Assembly (NCBI GenBank): GCA_003991915.1
Contig: RQTK01000336.1
Location: 98,334-162,333 of the forward strand
Length of the DNA: 64,000 bases
Direction: 5' to 3'
Source: Elysia chlorotica
Taxonomy: Eukaryota > Mollusca > Gastropoda > Plakobranchidae
Shown: piece by piece, positions 1-14,200 of the stretch
Layout: each line of letters starts with the position of its first letter
How positions within the stretch are numbered: the stretch's first letter is position 1
Notes under the pieces: model-generated
Seen by the model: the letters and a program-made list of their open reading frames with translations, nothing else
Told to the model about the DNA's origin: nothing
Database searches by the model: none
Made by a program: the position numbers and the translations under genes

Positions 1-599
1 TAGCCCAATCAGCAGATTGTTTACAAAAAAAATTACAACTATCACGTGATTTTTTTACCATTAATTTCTTTAGAGAAAAAAGTCAGGGAGGTGTGTATCC
101 TGATTCTGTGTACTGTTTTGTGCATCCATTTATCTGAAAACTCTTGCGTGATAATTTCAGGATTTGAATCAGTTGAAGCGTGAAAACTTTTCTTCTTTAT
201 ATAAATGTATAGTAGTTGCATCATGGATGTGAAAAATATCCATGATAAGTTTGGTCTTACTGTGTGACTTTATTCATTTGAAACCTTACCAGTATGAAAA
301 TACTGAATTTCCGTGTCTTCTTTTGTTATTGTTGTTGTTTGTGCAGTTGCTGCTGTTGTTGTTGTTTTCAATTTGTTTAGTTTCCTTGTGTTTCTTTAAC
401 TTTATAGTTGTTTTAAATAATATTTTTTTCCATTTTGTTAATGGAGAGGAATTACTCGTAAAATGAACACCATCAGATGTTGTGTTTTGTTTTTATATTT
501 CAGAAGATTAACAACTTTATAATTATTGAAGTAATAAGTATGCGACTATTTTAAGATTGTCTAGCCATTCACGTGGATTCTTGATGTATTGCCATTTTT

Positions 600-808
600 C
601 TGTAAAACACATGTCTACGTTTAGTCCAATAATTATGTGATGTTTTGTTAATTTTTGGGAGGGGGTGCTTAATCTTATTATGCTTTTACCAAATTATTCT
701 GTAAAACACATGTCTCTGTTTAGTCCAGTAATCATGTGATGTTTTGTTATTTCTTGAGGAGAGAGAGAGGGGGGGGTTGCTTAATCTGTTTATGCTTAAA
801 CCAAATTA
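600..808. repeat. Tandem duplication, about 100-bp unit x2
   Basis: Two adjacent diverged copies both begin with CTGTAAAACACATGTCT and end with ACCAAATTAT. They start near 600 and 698. The second copy carries an expanded GA/G tract at 758-777 that the first has only as a short G run. Confidence 0.8.
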
Positions 809-1118
809 TAGATTTAGCTGTATTGGATTTCTCTTATTTCTTTATGTCTATGTTTTATATAATTTGAAGCATACAAATGCTTTCATTGATTCAAGATTTG
901 TTCGCTAAAGCATGGTTCTGTACATGTTGCCACCAGAACCAAATAATTAGGAGACCAAAAATATTTGTTTTGAAATGAAAACGAGAACACTCTTGTTTCT
1001 GAGGAAGACCCTCCTAGTTTCAGGCCATAATTATATTTAGAGAAGGGAGATTACGGTCTTATTCAATTTGGCTCCGAATGCCTTCTCAAATTTCACACAA
1101 ATTTCACATGGTTGAAGC

Positions 1119-1162
1119 GTCTTGCTTCTTTAGTTTCTATGTCTTGCTTCTTTAGTTTCTAT
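1119..1162. repeat. 22-bp exact tandem duplication
   Basis: The unit GTCTTGCTTCTTTAGTTTCT followed by AT occurs twice back to back, at 1119-1140 and 1141-1162. Confidence 0.85.
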
Positions 1163-1207
1163 AATATCAATCTAATAATAATGTATTAAAGTATGGAAAA
1201 AAAAAAC

Positions 1208-1243
<36 letters not shown>

Positions 1244-1262
1244 TAGAGAGAGAGAGAGAGAG
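1208..1262. repeat. (GA)n microsatellite
   Basis: A near-uninterrupted GA tract with two small interruptions, the first of many GA/CT tracts in the window. Confidence 0.95.
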
Positions 1263-1441
1263 CCCAAAAGCCCCAGACTATATTGTGAAACCCATAATGT
1301 TTCCTCTTTCGAGGGCTCAAAATTAAATAGCTTTTAAAAAAAACTGTTCCTGCCTCCTGATTGGCTGAAAGAATGGGATTACCAGGAAGGCGGCTTGTTG
1401 CATGGGAAACCACCCACACCAGCATGCGGGGGGGGGGGTGC

Positions 1442-1690
1442 AGCTACCTGGATTAAGTAGTATAGCGTTGGTCTCTAAATCGGGAGACCTGCGGTTCGAA
1501 ACCCACGATCGTTAAAAAATGTATTTGCCCAATCTATCTACTGGTAAAGTCGATGTTTGTATATTTGACCGGCCAAGACAAGAGCCCAGTCTCCCCACCC
1601 TGTCTCATGTGTGGCAGCACATAAAATTGTTAGTGGTGAACAATATAGCCTAGACAGTTCTGATGATAGACATTAAGCAACTCAACTCGA
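1442..1690 (+). mobile_element. tRNA-headed SINE, variant head
   Basis: The 5' part looks like a tRNA, with an A-box-like TAGTATAGCGTTGG and a B-box GGTTCGAAACC. A body follows that is shared with the copies at 7920, 25585, 55312, 57409 and 62462: GACCGG..GAGAC-type text, CCCACCCTGTCTC, then GTGTGGCAGCACATAAAATT and a tail ending in GACATTAAGCAACTCAAC. The head differs from the one carried by the other full copies, which makes this a second subfamily or a promoter-swapped copy. Confidence 0.75.
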
Positions 1691-2217
1691 TCACACTGTT
1701 GTATTTCTTCTACGACGGTTAACTGTTTAAACAATGGGCTAGTTTTCAGGTGACATCTTGCATGATGTTATTGTGTTGTAATGAGGTACATTTAAATATT
1801 TCAATGCTTTGTGTTCAAAACGTATGATGAGTGAATATGCAAACAATAGCACCAGCAATGCTAAAACTTCGAAGCAAAATGAGTTCAGGGTAGAATTGGA
1901 GAGGGTAATATAAAGCCAACTCCATTTTTAACTTTAGGTGAATTCAGAGTATCCCAAATCAAAAGCCATTCCGTTCTCTTGGCTACTTGGGTTCAAGCGA
2001 AATATCGAACATTTGTGGATGGCCTCCCTGTCTGGACATTAAAAGGCCTAATATCATATCTTGTTTTGTCTTCTGAGAGTATCGTGTCAAAATGGATTAA
2101 TTTCTGTCTCATATTCTCTAAAGAAACCAGTATGATGCCAAATTAAATCAATGGCTGATTTGAGGTTTGTCTAACACTTAAATGTCATATAGTCATACGG
2201 TTGTTTGATGCTGTTGT

Positions 2218-2252
<35 letters not shown>

Positions 2253-2280
2253 CTTGTTGTTTCCTAGCATTCATCTTATT

Positions 2281-2297
2281 AAGAGAGAGGGTGAGAG

Positions 2298-2376
<79 letters not shown>

Positions 2377-2412
2377 GAGGCAGACAGAAAGAGAGATTGA
2401 GGGAGAGAGCAA
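2281..2412. repeat. (GA)n followed by (CAGA)n microsatellite
   Basis: A GA tract at about 2300-2340 passes directly into about eight CAGA units and then into degenerate GA text. A (TTG)n run lies just before it at 2214-2255. Confidence 0.95.
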
Positions 2413-4702
2413 GATAGAAAGAGAGACACACATGCACACACACTTACCAGGAGCGTATTTACACAACTGACACATAAGCTCTACAAAATGTATTGGTTGT
2501 TTTAGCTTTTGTGAATAATTTTTCTTTTAAATAATGTGTTATAGCCAGTCTACTTAAGTGACATGAACTTCAATAAAAAATGATTGAATTAAAAAAATCG
2601 AGCGCCAGTATTGGACTATAGCAATCAAATAACTGTTTAAAGAGACACACATACGGGTTATGTGGACCTACATTTTCAAATTATCTGAACAAAGAAAGAT
2701 AACATTAAAACAACGTAGGGTTGGATTTTTAATTGGTCTACTAAAAATCTAACTTCAACCGTTTTCATTTGTTTAAAAGATTTCATTCTACGTCGAAAAT
2801 TAAATGTATATTTATAAGAGCTAGATACGTATTTTGTTTTAAAAGGAAAGTACACTTACTTAAACAAAAAAAATGGACGAGACGTTCTGATGATACAAAA
2901 TTCCCAAGTCTGTCGGATTAATTACAATATTGGTTGTAATTTAATACACTTAGGCGTATTATAAAATTGATTTCATTTTAAAGAGTTATCAACGTTTTGG
3001 AAGACATGGGATCTGCTTAGGTTTTTATGAGCTAATCAGATACTAACACATACACAATGAGTTTTGTAAACATTGCCGCAATTCCATTCATAAAAAAAAT
3101 AACATAAAGTGCATAAACGTAAAAAAAGACAGTTTGACGTTCCTGCATGTTGAATAATGACTTGCGTTTTCCAACAATGTGGACTAGTTTTTGGTGAAAT
3201 AAAAATCCCTTTATAAGGTGTATTCTAGTCGAAAATAAGTTTGTACAAAATAGCAATTAAAAAAAAAACACCCAAAGAAGATTTTTTTTGTTAATTTATT
3301 ACAATATTTTAATACACTTAACTGTGTGCACAGTTCTCAACTTTAAAAAGAGCTAATTAGACAATAATGAACGTTTTTTGTTGTTCTGTTACAGAGCACA
3401 ACACCCAGCCCTCCCCCTACAGCTCTGTGTGAACGTGGTGGAATGAGATTTTGGACTCGGGCAAACTTTGCGGCTTCTCTCCATCTGACTGGTTCTTGTT
3501 TGTTTCGCCCTCTTTTCTCTTCGCCTCCAGAAAGTCTGTCTTCTTTTGACGGAAAGACTGTAAAACGTTCCTGCGTCGCTTCAAAGTTTCCTCTGTACGT
3601 GTGGACTTTTCTGAAAATAATAATGATGGAGAGAAAAATGAATAGTAAGAAAAATAGAGAATAACAATAGAGAAATATAAAACTGGGGCGTACTAGCGAA
3701 AAAATGGCTTCCCGTCCTTTTTACGAAATAATGCACTAGAAGTGGTTTCAATTAGAGATGTAAGAATACCGTTTTCCTTATTTCATCATCTGTGGCTTAC
3801 TTAAGGAACAAGAAACAAGTAGGAGAGACGATGTGCATTATTGATATCTTTTATTGCAGTTATAAGAACCTAGTGCCTCAACAAACAAAAACTATCGTGC
3901 GGCGGCAATTGAAAAAGTTTTGATTACACCGTACCATGACATGTTTTCGGCGTCCATCAAAGAATAATGTGCCCCACTAAGGGATATGACACCCATCCAA
4001 TTAGGCAATAAGAACTTTATTAAGATGTAAAAGGTACTGTACTTGCTCATATCAGACGACCTTAATCAATGACGTCGCTAAGTATATTTTGGCCAACAAC
4101 AAGTGCAAGAGTTGTCTCCCTACTGACTGTGATGGGCCTTATGACCTTTACCGACCACTCAATCGGCCTTGCTATATCAAGCCTGACTTCCTAATGCCAG
4201 CAAAGGGTATACAATTACAACTGCACACGACCTCCTAACCCGGATACACATGGCGGGCGCGTTTGCACATTGGACCTGATTGATACGTTATATCTCTGTG
4301 GTCATAGTGATCTGAGATTAACAATGCATTATCTCCCTTCTTTTTCTATATTTCGGTTAATGTCTACAGTTCCTTGAGCTCAAGTAGTAGTTCTAGACTG
4401 AAAAATTCGTGGCTGCGCTGAGATCGCGTGTCTGGATAAAATCTCAACGGGCAGAAATATTAATCTCTGTTGGCACTGTTTCTGTTCTATTTCTTTGTGC
4501 TTGATTTTGCTGTTGTGTCTTAAATTGCTTGTTGCTGTGTTTAAGCAGATTTGAAAGAAATATTACAGTGTATCGTTATCAGCAATGAAGAATGAAAATG
4601 TGTGCAGGGCAACGCCCTCATTTCCACACTCATACCCATGACAGGTCTATCCACAATACTATTTAAAAGAACACTGTGAACATACAAAATATAACAACGT
4701 TT

Positions 4703-5133
<431 letters not shown>

Positions 5134-5243
5134 ATTATTCCTATTTCTTGCGCACGTGAATCTACTGTTAGGTCCTTAGCAACTGAGTAGATGTACTCAG
5201 AAGTGTTGTGCTTTTGTTTCCTTTTTGGATACATTTATATATT

Positions 5244-5454
<211 letters not shown>

Positions 5455-5517
5455 TAAAGTAATAAGAGGCATGCGGTTGTTGTATTTTTTTTTAAACACT
5501 TTTTTCTTGTACTGCAG

Positions 5518-8165
5518 ATGGCAATCACATAATAAATATTTTGCTGCCTGGCTGCTTGGATGAGGAGTGCAAAGATAGTGCTGTATTTATCTGGGAGCAT
5601 AACAAAGTTAGTTTTATCCTGTGTATATTTTATTAAATGTGTGCTCGGAAGTCGGCAAAGGTGATTTTTAGCTACAAGCGTTTAACGTGAAAAAATTGAT
5701 CCAAGGTCGATTTTCCAGTGATCTAAAAAAAATATTATTAAAACCATTTTTCTTCACAAATATGCAGATTTTGTAGTTAAATTCAGATTCCAAGTATTCG
5801 TTTAAAAATCTTGAAAAATCGCTATAAAAAAGGTATAAATTGTTCTCAGAGCATGTATGAATTTAGACCACATTAATTTTCATATGTTTGACAGTAATTT
5901 AAAATATTTTAAAGCAAATTTTGATTATTTTTCCTAGTCTGTACACTTAATGACTACATTTTTTAAGTGGGATCCTTTTTTATTCCAGTACAAAGATTTT
6001 GACGAACATGGGTCATGGTATAAGTTATATGTTAACTTTGCATCTGGCAATCATAAGACTACCTTTATCAAGAGTATGGAAGTTACAAGCTGGCTTTCTT
6101 TGCCTATGGCCCTGCGCATAGGAGATTTTAATCTTGACGGGTACCCTGATGCCTTGGCCCTTTTTTCAGATGCTACAGATGGGTAAGATTCTCTTCCCTT
6201 TTTCTTTGGTACACTTAACCTCTTGGTTTATATCTTGCTTTAAGCCTGTTGTTTTTTTTCATCCTCCTGATCTCTCTTTTCTTCGTTTTGTATAACTCTT
6301 ATCTAGATCATCAAGTACAATACTTTTTTAGCATTTGCAATCATGCTTTATCATGCCTCCCGATCTCTGGTTGCTTTCAATACCTCTCTCAATTTTCCTA
6401 TATTATGCTATTTTGTTAATTATTTTCCCCATAATATGTTCCAGCTTTTATCCTCCTTATATAAGTATGGATTCAATATGTCCAAGTCTTGCATCCATAC
6501 ATAAGTGTGGGTTTAATATAGCACTGGAAAATTCTTCTTTTTATCTGGATAGGAAATGCACTTTCAAATGTTATAGTGTAATCAATGAAGTCAGTATAGA
6601 CCTTTTTGGATTTAATGTGCACATTCAATTAGAACCTGTAAGGTATAGACAGTGTTTGTTCCTATTCCCTCTATGAATCCACATTTTTTTTCTCCTACCT
6701 CCTCTTTAACATTGCTCCAGCATGATGATTCTGAACAATATTCTGGTGATATGACTCATTAGACTGATAGAACGATGTAGTTCGCACTCTTCTGCTCCAG
6801 GTTCCTTTGGTAATGCTATAAATATTGATTCGAAGATATCTGTTGGAATATGGTTTCTGTCATAGACTTTGTTGAGCAGTGTTTTGACCTTATGTATTCC
6901 GTAGTAATGAAGTGCTTTAATCGTCTAAATTGATATTTTGTCAGGACCAGTTGCTTTGCCGGTCTTCATCGTTCTTATCACTGATTTTATCTCATCTTGT
7001 TTCATTACATTGTGGTCTTTTCAGTGGTCTTCTTTATGTATTCACCCATATATCTAAAACGTTTACCTTTTCCTTTATGATTTCTTTGACTTTAAACGAT
7101 CTTTGGATAGATATTTTCTTTCCTTGCATAATTATACATTTTGTTAGCTAAAAAATTCTTAATGTTAATGAACATTATTAAATACTCCAGAAGTCGCCTT
7201 ATGTTGCGTTTATGTTAGCAAATTTCTCAAATCTACCTTTTACAGACCTCACAATGCATCAGCTTATATCCTTTACAATGAAGGGTGCAGTGGTGACCAC
7301 TGTGGTGGGTTTTCCAGATCTCTCTCCATTGCTTATAATGATCCGCTACAGAAGTCAAAGCCAGTAATCACCTCCTTTTTTGATTTGAAAGAAAACGTAA
7401 GTGCATAGTTATTGAATACAGTGGACCTCACATATAGCAACATCAGACTCAACGAAACCTTGGCTGTAACAAAGACTTTCTTAGGGACAGTTTTTCCCTT
7501 TATATTAAGCCTATAAAAGGACCTTGGGCCTAACAAAGAGATTTAACGAAAGTCTCGGGCGTAATGAAGTACTAGGCTGGAGTAGTGGTAGAGATTTCAA
7601 CGAATACAGAGATACAATTATAGAGAGGTCATAAACAAGCATGCTTGTCATGCAAAATTTGACTCGGTGTGTGTGTGTTTGTATGCGTACTGAGTGATCA
7701 GCAGGTTGGTTAAGGTTCTGCGCCGCCGCTCCCTTCAGTAGATAGAATTGTGCAAAGAGACAGAGCTAGTCGACACACATGTCTAAGGGAGGGAAGTGTG
7801 AAATTATTGTTTGAACTCTATTGCCAATGCTGTCTGGCAAGCGATGGCAGGCCATTCTCCCAGCTTTCATTGTGCCGCCCGATATAAACATGTGCGCCTC
7901 TGTCTCTCTCTCTCTTTCTGGGGGGCGCGGTGGTCCAGGGGTAGAACATCGGCTCCCGACGCAAAAGGTCCCGAGTTCGAATCCTGGCTGTTGCGTTTCC
8001 TACTGGTTGGGTCGGTGTCAGTATAATGTGACCGGCTGAGACAGGAGTCATGGTATCCCCACCCTGTCTCGTGTGTGGCAGCACATAAAATTGTCAGACG
8101 TCCGTCTTGGGGCCCGTCCACAATATAGCCTATATAGTGCTGCTGTTAGACGTTAAACCAACCCA

Positions 8166-8227
<62 letters not shown>

Positions 8228-11200
8228 CTACTCTTGATTCCTGACAATGGGAAAACGTTTAGATGTGTTGTCACGGAGTGCTTGTATCTAGAACAGTAGA
8301 AGAGATGGAAGGCAGTAAAGCTGTGTGCTGCTCTGCATGGTTTCTCTCAGACCTAGATCTATGTACATAGCAAGTGTGCTGCTGAACTGCTTATTTGTGC
8401 AAACACACGTTTGCTAATGTTACTTCTCCGATAAAAACACTACAAACACACACTTAGGCCTAAAAGATCCACTATCTGCTTTTGGTATGTTTAGCTTGGC
8501 GAAGGTTGCAATTGCGCTGTTACTTGGGTTCATTTTTATTTCGTTAGTGCTCATGATTGATAAGTGTGAGGTTGAAAAACTGGGAATTAGGTTTCTTCGG
8601 GAAATTAAACGTAGGTATAAAGTGCCGAAAATCAAAGATATTTTTATCTTAGTTGAGTCTAATTTCAGCTTATGGAGGGAGTAAAATATCTTCAAGAAAC
8701 GGCAAAGCTGTTTTAAAACTTTCAATAATTAAGAAAGACAGCAAAAAAATGTTACCATTATAGGTTAAACTCCTAAGAGTAAAGTTTGTTGTTTGTACTA
8801 CCACATTGCCTGTAACAAAATTTTCGAGTTGGCCCACTGGCTTCGCTATATCGGAGGTCCACTGTATTTTTCATCAAATATCTGCAGTAGTTAAAGTTAT
8901 AGCAGAATATGGTTTAAGGCTTTTATAAATCTTTTCGCATGTGTAATGATTCTATTGCTATGTACTGCCTTGAATTCAATCTTGCAATATTGTTTGTGTA
9001 GATCTGTGTCTTTGTAAGATAAATATTTCATTGGTTGACAGAACATCAACCGTGACTTTAAGTCAGCTGTTAAAATTTTGAATTATAACATATTTTGCTC
9101 AGTCAATGTCATTTTTTTACTTTTTAAAAGACTTTTTTTTAAGAATATCATTTCATTAGATACCAGTATTAATCAAACTTCGATACAGTTTTTTTGTTGT
9201 TTTTTTAAATCATAAATATTTTGACACAATTAAAATAAGCAATTCAAGCTTTTTAAAATCTTACTACTTTTCTGGAACTACATTAATTTTTTTTTTCTTG
9301 TAGGGTGTATTGGATATTGTTATTTCTGAGACCCAAGATGATGGCTCAACAGCATTGAGAGCAATTCAGCAAGACTTTTCAGGAGATGCCAGCTTTCTCA
9401 AAGTCATGGGTGAGTAAACACTGTGCCTGAGTAAGCTCTCGAATTTATTTTTTAGTGTTTTGGGTGGATTGAAAAACTAATGTCATCAAAGTTTCAACAT
9501 ATCCAACCTCTCCAATATTAAGCCCAAATATCTTAGTTTAAGCATGACTTTTAAGCAGCACAAAGAACCCAATTTTTTACATTTGCCATCAGATATAAAA
9601 AAAAATCTATAAAAATACATTAACGTTTCAGCATATATTTCATATTATGATTCATGTGCCGCACTATTAAGAAAGCAAAAATAATGCAAACAATATATCT
9701 CATACGTCAATAAAGACACTCCTCTTTCGGGGATATGAAAGTTGTTGAGAAAGATCCAAGGAAAAAATATCCCCTCCCCATCAAAACACCTAAAATATGC
9801 TGTTGGATCATAATTATGTGGAGGAGGAAAAGGACATTGCAACACACTAGGCGCTGTATTTTCCCGGAACTCCTCCAACCACCACTATTTCTTTCTATTT
9901 CAAGCTTTTACAGAGCGGTCTGAAAAGAAACCAGTTGACTTTTTCCCAGACTGCTCTAAAGATTACAACAAACTTTTCTCTATAAATGAAATTTTAAAAA
10001 CTTAAAACTTCTGAAGGAGACAGCGGCTGGCTCAGATCTCCTGCATAACAAAATTCTCATAAAAAACCTAAAGCAATGTCTTGAAATTCTTTTACACTTA
10101 TTTAATTAAATTTGGGCATCAGGTACTTTTCCAGAGACCTGACAATTATCCCAATTCCAATTCCAAAACCTGTAAAAGACCCCAAAAACTCACAAAATCA
10201 TAGACATGTAGCTTTAATAAGCTGCCTCTGTAAACTTTACGAAATTATGGTAGCCAAACGACTATCTTGACATTTAGAAGTTAATGATCTCTTGTCCAAC
10301 TTCCAGTGTGGATTTAGATCAAAGAGGTCTACTATGGATCACTTGATCCACCTTGAAACATTATTTTATTAGAGAGGCTTTTGTCAATAACCATATCATG
10401 TTCGATGTATTCTTTGACCTAGAAAAGGCTTATGACACAACGTGGAAGATTGGCATACTTAAAAGCTTGAAGAATATGGGATTTGAAGTCAAGCTACCCA
10501 TATTTATAAAAATCCTCATATCTTATCGACAGTTCCAGGTAAAGTTTGGATTCTCTTTGTCTGACTCTTTCCATATAGGGAGTCCCATGTTCAACAGCTC
10601 GTTCTTGAAATCGATCTTTTGGAATCCCTCCCTGGACGCTGTAAATACCAGGAAGCATTCTTGGCAGTTCTTGTTAAGGACAAAACCCCTCCAGAATTAT
10701 ATAGAGAAGGGTTTCAACAAATCATAGAAAATCATTCAGACCATTATCTACTTTTCACTGACGGGTCTATGGATGAGACCTGCATTGGAGCTGCCTACCA
10801 CTCATCCTCAGCAGATAAATGCTGCGGGGTGAGCGCGAAGGTGTCAATATATACTGCAGAGGCAGTTGAACTATGCATGGCACTTGACACTGTCTCCACC
10901 CCAAGAAAAGACAAATTTTTAATCCTCTCTGACTTGATTTCTCTGGTGAAGGCGGTGGGTGAGGCAAACTTGAAAAATCCAAAAATTCTTTACATGTCGA
11001 GAAAAATCCATGAACTGCAGCGAAATGTTAAGAGAATTACTCTCTGCTGGATCCCCAGCAACGTTGGAATTGAGGGAAATGAAATGGTTGATGAGCTTGC
11101 CAAGATCCGGCTCGAACTGGAACCTACTCAGGTGCAGATACCTGCATCAGATGCAAAGCCAATTATACATAAGTTTATAAGAGACAAGTGGAAAGCGCAA

Positions 11201-14200
11201 TGGAATAACCTGACTAACAACTTTAGATCACTGGGCGTGGGTGTCTCAGGCTAGAAGACGAGATCAGATCTTTTTCAATCGGGTCCGACTTGGACATTCT
11301 CATGTTACCCACGCCTTCCTACCTAGAGGTGAAGAGGTTCCACAGTGCCATACCTGCAACTGTCCATTATCTATGTCACATTCTGGTTGACTGTCGACTT
11401 TTTCACCAGGAAAGAAATCTGCACCTGACTTCCAAACCACTAGAGAGCATATTTACTAATGTTAGTCTTCAGTGAATACTGAGGTTTCTAAAGGACATTG
11501 ATCTGTATAATTAAATTTGACTGTGATTGAAATGGATCTATTTAAATTCTGTACATACACTTCACTTTAAGCCAACCTTTTTATGCACAATTTTTGTGCT
11601 TTTACCACTCAGAGATACAGGAGTCACCGTTGCTTCCAGTATAATGTATTAACTGTCTTAGGACATCATCGGCACAATAAAGCTGTGCTGACATGCTGTG
11701 AAAACAAACTCACTCACTCCGTGATTGTAGATATTTTGGTTTCAAAATAAAGTTCCCCATTCATTTATAAAAAAATAAAAAATCCATACTTGTAAAATTA
11801 TTTTTTACATAAAAAGAAACAAAGGCCTGTAATAGTTGTAAATTTTTGTTTTATTTTTCAGTTGTGAGTGTCTTATGCTTCAAAAACTGTCCTCGTGGCC
11901 ACTCTGTAAGCATTTCTGAAGATAAATGTTCTTTATATAGTTATAAAAAAGTAATGTAATAGACAGTTTAATTCATCTGTGTAATTAATTCTGAAAATTG
12001 TGAAGTATCTAATTTGTTTGTTAGAGGGTAGATCATCTGATTAATCATTTCATGAATAACCTGTAAATCAAAGGTAACAAAAATACACTGCATAATTGTT
12101 TTCACTGTGGTTTGTAGTGGGGTTTTTTTCTTCTTTTATTTTTTTTTCATTTTTATTGTTTTTTTAGCGATGAAACTAGATTACAATTGTGGTTTTGAAG
12201 TCAAGCAGGTTAATTTAATTCTTTTATTTGCATTGTTATATATTGTTTTTGTATTAATTGTTTATTATTTGTTTGTGTGTGTGTGTGTGTGGCTTTAGCC
12301 ATATGGTGTGAATCAGGTCGGTCCAACAGCCAAGTTTGAGAGCACCACTCCTATGGGGAAAAATCAAATAGGTCAAGGTCAGTGCTAAGATAACACATGG
12401 TTATAAACTTTCTCGTCACTTCATTGAGATGTAGGATTTACAAAGTAGCTTGATGAATCTATACTACTCACGTATGTAATTATTTCTTTTGTGGCTTAAA
12501 CAGGGCTGCCACTCATCGATGGATCCACGGATTGTGAAGGAAAAAAAATTGCTAAAGCTGGTTGATTAAAAAATGAAAAAGTGCGAAAACAAGGATCAGA
12601 TACACCTTTCTGTATTTCTAACTCCAATTGGAGTTAGAAATATTTTACTTACTGTATTTTACTTCTATTTTCTGAGCCATTTTTGATAATTGTTTATGGA
12701 CAGAAGACCTAAAATTATATTCACTATCTTCTTCTCTAGTCCATTATTATAATGTGGTTTAAGATGAATTTCAATAAAAAAAAAAAATTTTTAACGAAAA
12801 ACAAAGCTAACGTTTTAGTAGATACTGTTTGCATTGAGTCATTATAATGTGAACGGTGTGTAAATAAATTCGTAATTTCTTTATATAACAGGATATATTA
12901 AAGGATTTTATTTTTAGGTTTAACTGTCATTTATTAGAATTTGCCCAACTTTGATTCTTATTATCTTCAGCATCACAGCTATCCCAGTCAGCTTACTTCA
13001 GTTTACAGCTGCCCTTCATGCTATTTGGATTAGGCCAGACCCCAAATTTTGTAGATGAACTCTATGTAGGAATACCTTACCCTACAGGAAAAGTGAGTGC
13101 CATATTTTCTTTTGTTTTTTTTTGGCATATATTCTTAATATCAAGTCAGGATGTAGTTTAAACTTTGTTTTTAAGGGCTTACCATGCTTGTATTTTTCTG
13201 TAACGCTGACTCATTCATTTGTTTCTCTCCTTGTCTTCTTTTCCTAAACAAAATATCCAATGTATTCTTTTACCACATAGTTCCCAGAGCTCAATCGATT
13301 TTACTTCTGTGTTTGCATAAATCCATGTCAAAACATAGTTTTAACATTTGTATCCATAGTAATCATTATGTCCCAACCATATATGAAAAGGAGTTGAAAT
13401 TACAAAGGCAGATTAATGTTTTTGCTTTTTCAAATACTTTTTATAGATTGTTTAATTTTAAGGTTCACCAAGAACCCCCAATAATCTTACTGGAAAAAGG
13501 TTTGGATGATTTCTGATTCTGACTTTGGTGCAACCTCTGGTTCACAGTTAAGACAAGGTTGTGTGAACGGGTCAAATAAAAAGTTGAAGAGGCTTTAAGA
13601 AATTATTGCAATATTGTAAAAAGTAACAGATTCTTACTTACATTATTTCCTCTTTTACATTTTCTCCCTCAGAGTCCAAGAGTTCACTCATGGTCAAGCA
13701 TAATCCCTAACTCCCAAATTATTATTATCCCTTATCCTTTGGATTCACCATCAAGGTTTGTTCTTGAAAACCAAGGTGGTGGAATTAAAAGAAAGGAGGT
13801 GGGGGAAGAGAGGCTTATAACTTTATACACTAACCATCTTACTTTTGCATACATTTTTTAGTTTTTCAACCATTAGTTCTTTGTCTCCGAATCAACACAC
13901 AATATGTTGATTACACTTATATTTTTCGTCGAGTCCATGTGCCATATGTGGATCAGGTACCTCATGGGGTTAACACCAAAGAGTGGCATGTGACTTACAT
14001 TTTTTTTCCAGCCATGACTTGTCCCTGGAGGGGCTCTAACATTGAGCCTGTATTTAGCAAGCATGAAATTCCTGCGGTTTTGTGACCACTGAATTCTTCT
14101 TGATATCAGCTGCTATTTGTTCACATAATGGCTGCCAGTAATAATAGACCTGCTCATTTATCAACAAATACATTTACAAACTTTACGGAGACAAAGATTT

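Larger units (their letters stand above)
7419..8864. mobile_element. pogo-like non-autonomous DNA transposon with nested SINE
   Basis: The left end CAGTGGACCTC (7419) and the right end GAGGTCCACTG (ending 8864) are inverted copies continuing into ATATAGC text, and each is flanked by TA, the expected target duplication. The interior has no recognisable transposase. It contains a SINE and a (CT)n tract at 7903-8223, which therefore landed after the element. The short open frame at 8487-8684 has no recognisable family. The whole sits in an ITFG1 intron. Confidence 0.75.

Noticed and set aside
1442..1520. A functional tRNA gene
   Set aside because: A- and B-box-like text is present but a full cloverleaf is not convincing and the segment continues into the shared SINE body.
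7811..8121. Overlapping frames of 71-88 codons around 7.8-8.1 kb
   Set aside because: They cover a SINE and CT tract. The same 'MLPHTRQG' start recurs at the other SINE copies (25.7, 62.5 kb), so it is SINE translation.
10619..11254. A host gene with an RNase H domain (211 codons)
   Set aside because: It is flanked by RT text, has the LINE 3' UTR and (ACTC)n tail, and its paralogue at 43.4 kb is broken by a stop. It is a LINE fragment.
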